From an uncultured Clostridia bacterium (GTDB lineage: Bacteria; Bacillota; Clostridia; Oscillospirales; Acutalibacteraceae), in contig CANQGK010000013.1 of the NCBI GenBank assembly GCA_947623175.1, forward strand, positions 1 through 64,000: 64,000 nt of DNA, written 5' to 3'. Each line of letters opens with the position of its first letter. Within the stretch, counting starts at the first letter, position 1. Below the pieces are notes generated by a model, which was not told where the DNA came from, did not search any database, and was given only the letters and a program-made list of their open reading frames with translations. Position numbers and translations under genes: made by a program. Positions 55,734-63,842 of this stretch are shown here, piece by piece.

Positions 55734-57186
55734 ATGTCTGTGAAAATATTTTCTTCTCTTGAAAAATGTTTTTTGGATGAGAATTTTTACGGCAAGAAAG
55801 AATATGCTCGAGGCTCATGTCTTTTAAACGAACGTTTCCGTTTTACAGTAGGTTATGCAGTCGGTGAGAAGTGTCAAAATAATCAATATTTTAATTTGAG
55901 TATTCGGTCTCCCTTAAAAGAATATATAAATATTTATAATATTGAGCATGTTCCGGTTCATATGCCTTGTTATCTTAATAATAAGGATGAGAACTATTTA
56001 AGAACATCCCCCGGACTTTATCCGGATTTATTGTTACCGATTTTTGATGGCGAAAAGCTTGTTGTAAGTGCTAATTATGAATCACTTTATGTGGAAATTG
56101 ATACAAAAGGCGAAGTTGAGCATGGCGAGTATCCTATTGAAATTTGTTTGTTAAACGAGGATGGAACCGTGTGGGATACGGCTGTATTTACACTTGAAAT
56201 AATTGATGCGATGCTGCCCGAGCAGGAGCTGATAAATACGCAATGGCTGCACTGTGACTGTCTGAGTGAATATTATAAAACGGAAAGTTTTGATGAACGA
56301 CATTGGAAGATAATCGAAAATTATATCGGTACGGCTGTAAAACGCGGAATAAATATGATACTTACTCCGATATTTACGCCGCCGATCGATACCGCGGTCG
56401 GCGGTGAGCGTAAAACCACTCAGCTGGTGGGCGTAACCGCAGATAACGGAAAATATGATTTTGATTTCACTTTACTTGAGCGTTGGGTAGAATTGTGTGA
56501 TAGATTGGGTGTAAAATATTTCGAAATTTCGCACTTTTTCACACAGTGGGGCGCCGCTCATGCACCGAAAATAATGGCAAATGTAAACGGTGAATACAAA
56601 AAGATTTTCGGTTGGGAAACGGATGCTCGCGGCAAAGAATACAAAGAATTTTTGGAAGCTTTTATTCCGAAATTTCTTGCATTTATGAAATCAAAAAACA
56701 ATGCCGACAAAAGATGTTGGTTTCATGTTTCCGATGAGCCTAAAATGAAAGATATGGAACAATATAAGGCGTCGTATGGCATAGTCAAAGATTTGTTAAA
56801 GGATTATGCCGTAATAGACGCTCTTTCGGATTATGAATTTTACAAGGAAGGTATAGTAAAAAGACCGATCCCTTCTACCGACCGCATTGAAGATTTTTTG
56901 ATAAATAATGTTCCGAATTTATGGATCTATTATTGTTGTGTGCAAACAAAAAAGGTTTCAAACAGATTTATTTCAATGCCATTCGCGCGCAACCGTATTA
57001 TCGGATTTCAAATGTATAAATTTGATATAATGCGAAATGCTTTGCGGCAGAGAAAAGGTTTTGGAAATATTGGAAGACGGTATAAATCCGATAACCTTTA
57101 ATGAATATCCCCGAAATGCGGAATGGATACTCAATGCAAGAGAAAGAATTAATAAGCAAATAAAAAAATATGCAGATAAGAGATAG
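55734..57186 (+). pseudogene. DUF4091 glycoside hydrolase-like protein with deletion and frameshift
   Basis: The start at 55734 has AGGTGG 5 bases upstream. The frame is good through WFHVSDEPKMKDMEQY and IIGFQMYKFDI (~430), where DUF4091 proteins normally continue with a HWGYNFY segment and ~80 more residues. Instead a short joint follows, then a shifted frame: EKVLEILEDGINPITFNEYPR to a TAG at 57184. An internal deletion plus frameshift near 57050 is inferred. Confidence 0.8.
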
Positions 57187-57223
57187 TTGTATTTTGAAAA
57201 GATAAAATTCAAGGAGCATAATT

Positions 57224-57410
57224 ATGTTATATCCAATCGAAAACGAAATCAGACAAGTGAAAAATCTTAACGGAATTTGGAAATTTAAAAAAAGATAACA
57301 GATATAATCAAGGGTTTGATGAAAAGTGGTATGAAAAACCGTTATCCGATTTCATAGAAATGCCTGTTCCTGCAAGTTATAACGACTGGAACTACCGGCT
57401 TGGCCGGTAG
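57224..57410 (+). pseudogene. N-terminal stub of a GH2 beta-glucuronidase/galactosidase
   Basis: MLYPIENEIRQVKNLNGIWKFK is the opening of GH2 beta-glucuronidases. A run of seven A at 57287-57293 shifts the frame, after which FDEKWYEKPLSDFIEMPVP and ASYNDW continue the same family. It ends at 57408 in a terminator. AAGGAG precedes the ATG. Confidence 0.8.
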
Positions 57411-57416
57411 TTTTTA
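57391..57416 (+). terminator. Terminator closing the decayed glycan locus
   Basis: ACTACCGGC (57391-57399) and GCCGGTAGT (57403-57411) with a TTG loop and TTTTTAA after. It lies inside the last codons of the GH2 stub. Confidence 0.85.
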
Positions 57417-57611
57417 AGACATTATGTCGTAGAAGAACAGCTTTGCTGTGTGCTTTTCGGGAATTGTAAGGGTGAAGCCTTCGCTTTCGAGCTGTTCGGC
57501 TGTGAGAACGAAAGTGCTGTCGTCCTTGGCGTCGATCTGTATGTCATGCTGTTCAAGCGGCTTGCCGTCGTAGGTCAAGCTGAATCGCCTTTGTTCATTC
57601 AGTAAATCCAT
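57414..57611 (-). CDS. Unrecognised 65-residue protein
   Basis: Begins MDLLNEQRRFSLTYDGKPL, with AGGAGG upstream and its own consensus promoter. Acidic, beta-rich look, no signal peptide. The first 19 residues vaguely recall the opening of some family 36 glycosidases, but the rest does not. Complete small protein or rearranged remnant cannot be decided. Confidence 0.5.
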   Translation of the reverse strand: MDLLNEQRRFSLTYDGKPLEQHDIQIDAKDDSTFVLTAEQLESEGFTLTIPEKHTAKLFFYDIMS

Positions 57612-57639
57612 TTTGATCTCCTCCTGTCATTTGTCGGAT

Positions 57640-57668
57640 ATTATAGCAATAATATTTATAATTGTCAA
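57640..57668 (-). promoter_or_regulatory. Promoter of the 65-residue gene
   Basis: On the minus strand TTGACA (57663-57668), 17-base spacer, TATAAT (57640-57645): full consensus. Confidence 0.8.
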
Positions 57669-57700
57669 GAATGTTATTTCACTTTTTCTCCGCAACAGCC

Positions 57701-57729
57701 TTGAAAAAGTTTGTTTAAACGTATATAAT
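57701..57729 (+). promoter_or_regulatory. Promoter of the LysR gene
   Basis: TTGAAA (57701-57706), 17-base spacer, TATAAT (57724-57729), 49 bases before the start. Confidence 0.75.
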
Positions 57730-57777
57730 ATTCATATCAAAGGAAAAGGCAGTCAAAAACCGAGGTGGAAGATGATA

Positions 57778-58686
57778 ATGAACATCAATAATATCAATTT
57801 TACATCCTTTATCCGTGTGGCGGAGGCGGGAAGTTTTAACAAGGCGGCAGAGGATCTATACATAACTTCCACTGCGCTGATAAAGCAAATCAATCTGCTG
57901 GAAAATGATTTGGGCGTGCGGCTTTTTGACAGAACGCATCGGGGGCTTACGCTGACAAAGGCCGGTGAATCCCTATACAAAGACGCCCGTTACATAACGG
58001 ACTACTGCCGAGAAGCGGTGGAACGCGCAAGGAGTGCAGAGCTTCAGCAGGAGCAGGTGATACGTATAGGCACCTCACCCATGACGCCCGCTCAGCTTCT
58101 CACCGATCTGTGGCCGCAGATCCACAAGCATTGTTCGGACATAAACTTTCAGCTTGTTCCTTTTGAAAACACCCCGGAAAACGCCAGAGAGATTTTGAGA
58201 AACCTCGGCGATAAGATCGACGTGGTGGCGGGAATTTTCGATGAGACCATGCTTAAACTGCGGGAGTGTGACGGTTTTGAAATATCACGCGAGCCGATCT
58301 GCGTTGCCGTGTCCATTTATCATCCGCTGGCGTCTAAAGAGAAACTGACGGTCGAAGATTTATACGGCGAGACGCTGATGATCATGCATCGGGGCTGGAG
58401 CCGTCAAATGGACGAAATTCGGGATGAGCTTACGGAACATCACCAGAAAATCACGCTGGAAACCTTTGATTTTTACAATATGGAAGCATTTAACCGATGT
58501 GAGCGCGAGAAAAAGGGATTGCTTGTCATCGGAAAATAGTCCTGCGTCCATCCGATGATGAAGGTGATCCCCGTCGAGTGGAACCATGATATTCCTTTCG
58601 GGATTCTTCACTCTCCGACGCCTACCAAAATGCTTTCCCGATTTCTCTCCGCCGTGCGGCAGGTTACAAGTGAGAACAGGTCATAA
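57778..58686 (+). pseudogene. LysR-family regulator with an in-frame TAG
   Basis: A 302-codon frame starting MNINNINFTSFIRVAEAG, with GAGGTGG 9 bases upstream. The HTH (~1-60) and effector domain are normal up to LLVIGK (253). There a TAG (58537) stands where a Trp codon would fit; the frame continues CVHPMMKVIPVEWNHDIPFGILHSPT to a natural TAA at 58684. Without read-through the protein lacks its last ~50 residues. Three matching operator boxes lie in front of downstream units, the first beginning at its own stop codon. Confidence 0.8.
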
Positions 58687-58720
58687 CCTGAGGTTATAAC
58701 CGATAAACCAATCGAAACTT
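58683..58720 (+). promoter_or_regulatory. LysR-type box A, before the PNPOx-like gene
   Basis: ATAACCT-G-AGGTTAT (58683-58697) is a perfect 15-bp dyad, followed by AACCGATAAACCAATCGA and AACTTC. The same block recurs at 59254 and 61251. Confidence 0.82.
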
Positions 58721-58778
58721 CCCATTCGGGCGGCGAAGCGCTATTATAAAATCAAACACATACAAGGAGGACTTTGTT

Positions 58779-59171
58779 ATGCAAAGCGTTTACGATTTTT
58801 TAAAGAAGGTCGGCACCTATTACCTCGCGACCGTTGAGGACGGTCAGCCCCGCGTGCGTCCGTTCGGCACGGTAGATTTATTTGAAGGAAAACTGTATAT
58901 TCAGACCGGCAAGGTCAAAGAGGTCTCTCGGCAGATCGCAAAAAATCCGCTTGTGGAGCTGTGTGCTTTCGACGGCGAAAAATGGCTGCGGCTTTCCGGC
59001 CGACTTGTGCGCGACGACCGTGTCGAAGCCAAAAAGCACATGCTCGATGCCTATCCGAATTTGCAGGCGATGTATTCGCCGACCGACTACAACACCGAGG
59101 TGCTGTATTTTGAAAACGCCACCGCCGTCTTTTCCTCTTTTACCGAGGCGCCGGTTACCGTCAAGTTTTAA
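58779..59171 (+). CDS. Pyridoxamine 5'-phosphate oxidase-like FMN-binding protein
   Basis: A 130-residue split-barrel flavoprotein. MQSVYDFLKKVGTYYLATVEDGQPRVRPFG is the standard opening, with GKLYIQTGKVKEVSRQI binding the FMN phosphate. Single-domain, so more likely a general flavin reductase than a true PdxH. GGAGG is upstream. First unit under the shared operator. Confidence 0.85.
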   Translation: MQSVYDFLKKVGTYYLATVEDGQPRVRPFGTVDLFEGKLYIQTGKVKEVSRQIAKNPLVELCAFDGEKWLRLSGRLVRDDRVEAKKHMLDAYPNLQAMYSPTDYNTEVLYFENATAVFSSFTEAPVTVKF

Positions 59172-59253
59172 GCGTAATTTGAGGACGACGACAGAAGTGA
59201 GTTTTACTGTTTTGAAAAAAGACGGCGAATGGAGCCATGCCATTCTCTGAGTC

Positions 59254-59292
59254 ATAACCTATGGTTAGAACCGATAAACCAATCGAGACTTC
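59254..59292 (+). promoter_or_regulatory. LysR-type box B, before the double esterase gene
   Basis: ATAACCT-A-TGGTTAG (59254-59268) followed by AACCGATAAACCAATCGAG and ACTTC. TATAAT lies about 50 bases downstream, placing the box near -60. Confidence 0.8.
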
Positions 59293-59343
59293 TACGGAAG
59301 CCTCGGTTTTTTTATAATGTAATCAAAGGAGGAGTAGACGATT

Positions 59344-61242
59344 ATGAAAAAACTTACGGTTCTTTTCATTCCGATATTGCTTATATTGATTTTTACATTA
59401 CTCTGTGCTTGCAGCGCGCATACGGATAATCCGGAGAAATCATCCGCTGAAAGCGAGAAATCGGGGGTTGACAACATAGGAATACCGCAGACCGGCCGGA
59501 CGCAAGCGGTTCCGGCAGAGTACACAGAGGCGGCAGCAGAACAAGGAAACGTCGTTCGGCTCGACTATAAGTCCGAAGATTATGTGCGGGACGGCAGCTC
59601 TATCACAAAAACCGCATATGTTTATACGCCCTACGGTTACGATGAAGCAGACCTTGAGGCGCGGTACAACATTCTATATCTGATGCACGGCTGGGGCGGT
59701 CATGCCGGAGAATATTTTGATTTTACGGCGACGAAAAATATGTTTGACAACCTAATTGCAAAGAGCGATATTCCGCCTATCATCATCGTGTCGGCGACTT
59801 TTTACAATGAAAACAGCAGCACGGATTTTGGGAGCTCTATTGAAGAATTCCGCGCCTTTCATCAGGATTTTGAAAATCACCTGATGCCCGCGGTTGAGGG
59901 ACGGTTCCATACCTACGCCGCGTCCACTTCCCCGGATGACTTAAAAGCTTCCCGTGACCATCGGGCGTTCGGCGGCTTCTCCCTCGGTTCGGTGACCACA
60001 TGGCTTCAATTCTGCTATGATTACGATTATATCCGTTATTTTCTTCCGATGAGCGGTTCCTGCTGGTACTACGGCACCTATGGCGATTTCCGCTTTGAGG
60101 ACAACGTGGACTTTATAGAGCAGCTTGTAAAAGACGAAAACCTCGACGAGTGTGGGTACTTTATCTATCATGCCGTCGGTACAGAAGATGCGGTCAAGAG
60201 TCAGTCGGTAGAAATGGCTGAGGAAATGCTGTCGCGGGAGATTTTTACGCCGGATCATTACGTTTTCTACCAAAAGGACGGCGGCTACCACGATTTTAAT
60301 GCCGTGCAGGAATATCTCTATAACGCGCTCCCGCTGTTTTTTAGAGATAATTCTGCAAAAACGCGGACGGAAAGTCAGCCATACACCGCCGATACCGCCA
60401 TTTCGGATGTGACGGGCGATCCCGCTTTCAAAGCCTTCGGGCGGTTGATTTTTCCCGTGGACACCGGGTATTTCGGCGGCGAGACGCTTCGGGATCTTCG
60501 TTTGACCTGGTATTCCAACATCGACGCGGACAAGACGGTTGAGATTTGCAACTATATGAAAACGCACGCCGAAGCGGGCGAGACGATCTTTTACGATATT
60601 TATACCGATAAAGAAAAAGCCGACGATCCCGACAAGGCGGATACGGGTCTCTTCTTTTTTAGGGGCAATCCCGGTGAGAAGTTTGCCGTGTGTAATGCCG
60701 GAGGCGGATTTGCCTATGTCGGCGCGATGCACGACAGCTTTCCACACGCGCTTGAGCTTTCCAAAATGGGCTACAACGCCTTTGCGCTGATTTACCGCCC
60801 CGGCTCGGATACGGCGATGGAAGATCTGGCGCGGGCGATAAGCTTTATTTTTGCACATGCAAAAGAGCTGCAAGTGGATACCGACTGTTATTCCCTGTGG
60901 GGCGGCTCGGCGGGCGCACGGATGGCGGCGAACGTCGGCTCCTACGGTACCGCTTACTTCGGCGGAAACAAATTGCCCCAGGCGGGCTGTGTTGTCATGC
61001 AGTACACAGGCCACAGCGAGTGGCAGAAAACCGATCCGCCTACTTATGTATGCGTTGGAAAAAATGACGGTATTGCAAATTGGCGCACGATGCAAAACCG
61101 GATAAATGCGATGTCCGCCGCAGGCATTCCGACAGAGTTTCACGCTTATGACGGTCTTTCCCACGGCTTCGGGCTTGGTACGGGAACGGTTGCCGAGGGC
61201 TGGATAAACGACGCGGTGGCGTTCTGGAAAGAACAAATGTAG
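59344..61242 (+). CDS. Lipoprotein with two alpha/beta-hydrolase domains
   Basis: A 632-residue protein. N-terminal signal and lipobox ending LLCACS (~23). Domain 1 (~70-340) is an esterase D/feruloyl-esterase-like fold with LMHGWGG and nucleophile GGFSLGS near 215, and HDF near 315 as the candidate His. Domain 2 (~365-630) is a second hydrolase with LWGGSAGAR near 520 and LSHGFG near 605. Two full hydrolases in one chain is unusual and suggests coupled deacylation of an outside substrate, perhaps glycan esters (inference). Confidence 0.82.
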   Translation: MKKLTVLFIPILLILIFTLLCACSAHTDNPEKSSAESEKSGVDNIGIPQTGRTQAVPAEYTEAAAEQGNVVRLDYKSEDYVRDGSSITKTAYVYTPYGYDEADLEARYNILYLMHGWGGHAGEYFDFTATKNMFDNLIAKSDIPPIIIVSATFYNENSSTDFGSSIEEFRAFHQDFENHLMPAVEGRFHTYAASTSPDDLKASRDHRAFGGFSLGSVTTWLQFCYDYDYIRYFLPMSGSCWYYGTYGDFRFEDNVDFIEQLVKDENLDECGYFIYHAVGTEDAVKSQSVEMAEEMLSREIFTPDHYVFYQKDGGYHDFNAVQEYLYNALPLFFRDNSAKTRTESQPYTADTAISDVTGDPAFKAFGRLIFPVDTGYFGGETLRDLRLTWYSNIDADKTVEICNYMKTHAEAGETIFYDIYTDKEKADDPDKADTGLFFFRGNPGEKFAVCNAGGGFAYVGAMHDSFPHALELSKMGYNAFALIYRPGSDTAMEDLARAISFIFAHAKELQVDTDCYSLWGGSAGARMAANVGSYGTAYFGGNKLPQAGCVVMQYTGHSEWQKTDPPTYVCVGKNDGIANWRTMQNRINAMSAAGIPTEFHAYDGLSHGFGLGTGTVAEGWINDAVAFWKEQM

Positions 61243-61250
61243 AATAAGTT

Positions 61251-61290
61251 ATAACCTGCGGTTAGAACCGATAAACCAATCGAGACTTCC
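61251..61290 (+). promoter_or_regulatory. LysR-type box C, before the chimeric gene and flavodoxin
   Basis: ATAACCT-G-CGGTTAG (61251-61265) followed by AACCGATAAACCAATCGAG and ACTTCC. TATAAT-like sequence follows near 61310. Confidence 0.8.
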
Positions 61291-61344
61291 CCGAAAGTCT
61301 TGAGCTATTTATAATTATAATATCATCGGAAAGGAAGGATTATT

Positions 61345-62175
61345 ATGAAACGAATCGGTGCGCTGATGCTTGCTGTTATTCTCATCTTCGGCCTCGCCGC
61401 TTGCGGCGGGAAGGCGGACGTTGACGGCTTGGCGAGTGAAGATCACTTATCCCACAACATCGAGGACGTCGATCCCGATCAAAGTACGGGGGGCGCCGCG
61501 ACGGGTCTCGGTACGGCGCTCGGCGAAGCATTTTTGCCGATGCATCTGCCGATTTTGCTGGTAGGACTTTTGGCAGGCCCGTATGCGGGCGCCGTTTCGG
61601 GATTTTTAAGCCCGCTTTTGAGCTTCGCGCTTTCGGGTATGCCGCGCGCCGCAATGCTCCCCTTTATGATGATCGAGCTTTGCGTTTACGGCCTTGCGAC
61701 GGGACTTCTGCGCAACGTTAAAATGCCGACGATAGGCAAGGTAGTTGCGGCGCAGGTTGCCGTTCGTGCCGTTCGTGCTGCCGCGATATTGCTGTCCGTT
61801 TACGCTTTCGGCAACAGTCAAATCGCCGTTGCGACCATTTGGACGAGTATAGCGGCGGGGCTGTTCGGACTTGTGCTTCAATGGGCGTTTTTACCGCTTA
61901 TCGTTTATCGTATAGTCAATGCAATCAGATTACAATGCGTTTTGCGTGGAACGACGTCCGCGCCCGCTTTGTCGCACGGTCTTACCATACGACAGTATGC
62001 TCTCAACCGTGCTTCGTGCGGAACACGAACGGCGTTCTCATGCAAAATCTTCGACCCGAGTCGGAGCGGATTTTTTCGTCCGGCAAGGAAGAGGACGCAG
62101 GAATACTGTCGTATTTCAAGGACGATGACACAGACGGCGGATAAATCCGTCCGCCTCGGGCGCATTGTAATCTGA
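61345..62175 (+). CDS. Chimera: lipoprotein leader, ECF-transporter S-component, MITE-coded tail
   Basis: A 276-residue ORF. Residues 1-45 are a lipoprotein signal (FGLAACGG lipobox) and linker. From about GTALGEAFLPMHLPILLVGLL (~58) it is an ECF S-component core with PYAGAVSGFLSPLLSFALSGMPRA and MIELCVYGLATGLL; its first helix is missing. At codon 190 (61912) the MITE at 61915-62185 enters and supplies the last ~86 residues. Without the MITE the gene would end RIENLKK at 62205. Function is doubtful. Confidence 0.8.
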   Translation: MKRIGALMLAVILIFGLAACGGKADVDGLASEDHLSHNIEDVDPDQSTGGAATGLGTALGEAFLPMHLPILLVGLLAGPYAGAVSGFLSPLLSFALSGMPRAAMLPFMMIELCVYGLATGLLRNVKMPTIGKVVAAQVAVRAVRAAAILLSVYAFGNSQIAVATIWTSIAAGLFGLVLQWAFLPLIVYRIVNAIRLQCVLRGTTSAPALSHGLTIRQYALNRASCGTRTAFSCKIFDPSRSGFFRPARKRTQEYCRISRTMTQTADKSVRLGRIVI

Positions 62176-62185
62176 TTGCATTGAC
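61915..62185. mobile_element. MITE copy 2, 271 bp, inserted in the chimeric gene
   Basis: Same length as copy 1 and inverted relative to it, about six mismatches, terminal repeat GTCAATGCAATCAGATTAC plus AATGCG. TA duplication at 61913-61914 and 62186-62187. Internal inverted segments ATACGACAGTAT (61987-61998) and ATACTGTCGTAT (62103-62114). Removing the element plus one TA gives codons ATA GAG AAT TTA AAG AAA TAA. Confidence 0.95.
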
Positions 62186-62222
62186 TAGAGAATTTAAAGA
62201 AATAAGAAAGGATATAAGGATT

Positions 62223-62869
62223 ATGAAAAGAATTTTGATTGCCGTTTTAAGTATGATTTTGATTATTTCTCTTGCCGCTTGCGGCAGTTCAAATGCCGTC
62301 GACTCATCCTCGGCGTCGACCGAAGACAGCGACGGAGCGTCGATCGGATCCGAAACGGAGCAAACCGAGTCGACCGGAAGTGCCGGCGGAAAAACGCTGG
62401 TTGTCGTGTATTCCGCATCCGGAAATACGAAGCGGATTGCCGATGTGATCGCCTCCGCCACCGGCGGCGACCTATTTGAGATTACGCCGAAAGAACCCTA
62501 CACCTCAGATGATTTGGACTGGACGAACAGAGACAGCCGCGTATCAAAAGAGTATGCCGACGAAGCTTTGCGCGATGTGGAGCTGACGACCACGGCCGTG
62601 GAAAATTGGGACGAATACGACACCGTGTTTATCGGCTCCCGATTTGGTGGGGCATCGCCGCATGGCCGACAGATACTTTCGTAAAAGCCAATGATTTCAC
62701 CGACAAAACGGTCATTCCGTTCTGTACCTCCTCCTCGTCGGGCTTAGGTCAAAGCGGAGAGCTGCTCAAAGAGGAAGCCAAAGGCGGAAATTGGCTCGAA
62801 GGCCGGCGTTTCCAATCGGGTGCGAGTGAGGACACGGTGAAGGAATGGGTAAAGAGCCTCAATTTATGA
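62223..62869 (+). pseudogene. Lipoprotein flavodoxin with a one-base frameshift
   Basis: Starts at 62223 (MKRILIAVLSMILIISLAACGS, lipobox at ~20). VVVYSASGNTKRIADVI near 62 is the FMN-phosphate loop. At VFIGS (about 62638) the frame slips; the next frame reads LPIWWGIAAWPTDTFVKAN to the normal end VKEWVKSLNL. The DNA GGCTCCCGATT should be one base longer to encode G-Y-P-I. The upstream part alone lacks the second FMN loop. Sequencing error is possible. Confidence 0.85.
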
Positions 62870-63771
62870 TAACGCGGACAGTTTTGCCTTTAATTTTGGT
62901 GATTTGTCTGTTTTTGACCGGCTGTGTAAATACCGCGGACAAAAACGCGTTATCCGACATCGGAGAATTGCAAGACAGCACAGAACCGGCATCCGGCGCT
63001 TCTTACGCAGAGAATTTTGCCGAAACAAAACCGCAGGCTCTCGGCAGCGTAACGGCAGGAACCGAGACCTATCGCGACTTTGTAATCGACAACGTATATC
63101 ATTCTCCGAATGACGGGGATATTCACTATAACGTCTATATCCCCGAAAGCTACGACGGCAGCCGCCCCTATGCGTTGTTTTTTACACTTCCGGGCTATGA
63201 GGGGCTCTATTTTCAGGGCGTGGCGCGGAATTTGGAAGCGGAAGCGTTCGGCTTTGAAGCACAGAAGTACAATGAGGAAATGATCGTCGTCGCACCCCAG
63301 CTTTCCGATTGGGGTGAAACCTCCGCAAACCAAACCGTCGCTCTGCTGGAATACTTCCTTGCCGCCTACAACATCGACCGCGAGAAGATCTACGCGAACG
63401 GTTATTCGGGCGGCGGCGAGACCATGTCGCTTGTGATGGGAAAACGCCCTGAACTGTTCACCGCCTATCTACACTGTTCTTCTCAGTGGGACGGTGATCT
63501 CAAAGTTTTGGCAGAAAGCCGTACACCGGTGTATCTTGCCATAGGCGAGGACGACGAGTATTACGGCTCCGAGCCTACTAAGCAAGCCTACAACGAACTG
63601 CACGCGCTTTATGCCGCTCAGGGGCTTTCGGAGAACGAAATTTCGAAGCTGCTTGTTTTGGACGTCAAAGACGCCGCCTATTTTGAAGAAAAAGGGATAA
63701 CTAACCAGCACGGGGGCGGCGGACTGTTTGCAAACGATAAGAAAATCATGGGCTGGCTGTTCGGGAATTAG
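62866..63771 (+). CDS. Lipoprotein esterase/prolyl-oligopeptidase-like hydrolase
   Basis: A 301-residue protein. Start at 62866 overlaps the flavodoxin stop (ATGA), giving the signal MITRTVLPLILVICLFLTGC with lipobox. FFTLPGYEGLYF (~105) and nucleophile NGYSGGGE (~180), then IGEDDEYYG (~225) with the candidate acid and NQHGGGG (~283) with the candidate His. Third exported hydrolase of the cluster. Confidence 0.85.
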   Translation: MITRTVLPLILVICLFLTGCVNTADKNALSDIGELQDSTEPASGASYAENFAETKPQALGSVTAGTETYRDFVIDNVYHSPNDGDIHYNVYIPESYDGSRPYALFFTLPGYEGLYFQGVARNLEAEAFGFEAQKYNEEMIVVAPQLSDWGETSANQTVALLEYFLAAYNIDREKIYANGYSGGGETMSLVMGKRPELFTAYLHCSSQWDGDLKVLAESRTPVYLAIGEDDEYYGSEPTKQAYNELHALYAAQGLSENEISKLLVLDVKDAAYFEEKGITNQHGGGGLFANDKKIMGWLFGN

Positions 63772-63842
63772 AGGAAAAAAGATTATGTATAGACCAACTG
63801 TCAAAAGCGTTGCAAAGCAGGCTAAAATAGAATTACAAGTAA

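Noticed and set aside
54277-58539. Possible reassignment of TAG to an amino acid, because two frames continue past TAG
   Set aside because: TAG ends several intact genes here (for example at 35061, 39164, 46446, 61242 and 63771), so mutation is the simpler reading.
59941-61236. 431-codon antisense ORF opposite the double-hydrolase gene
   Set aside because: Shadow frame of a GC-rich coding strand; the plus frame has clear hydrolase motifs and signal peptide.
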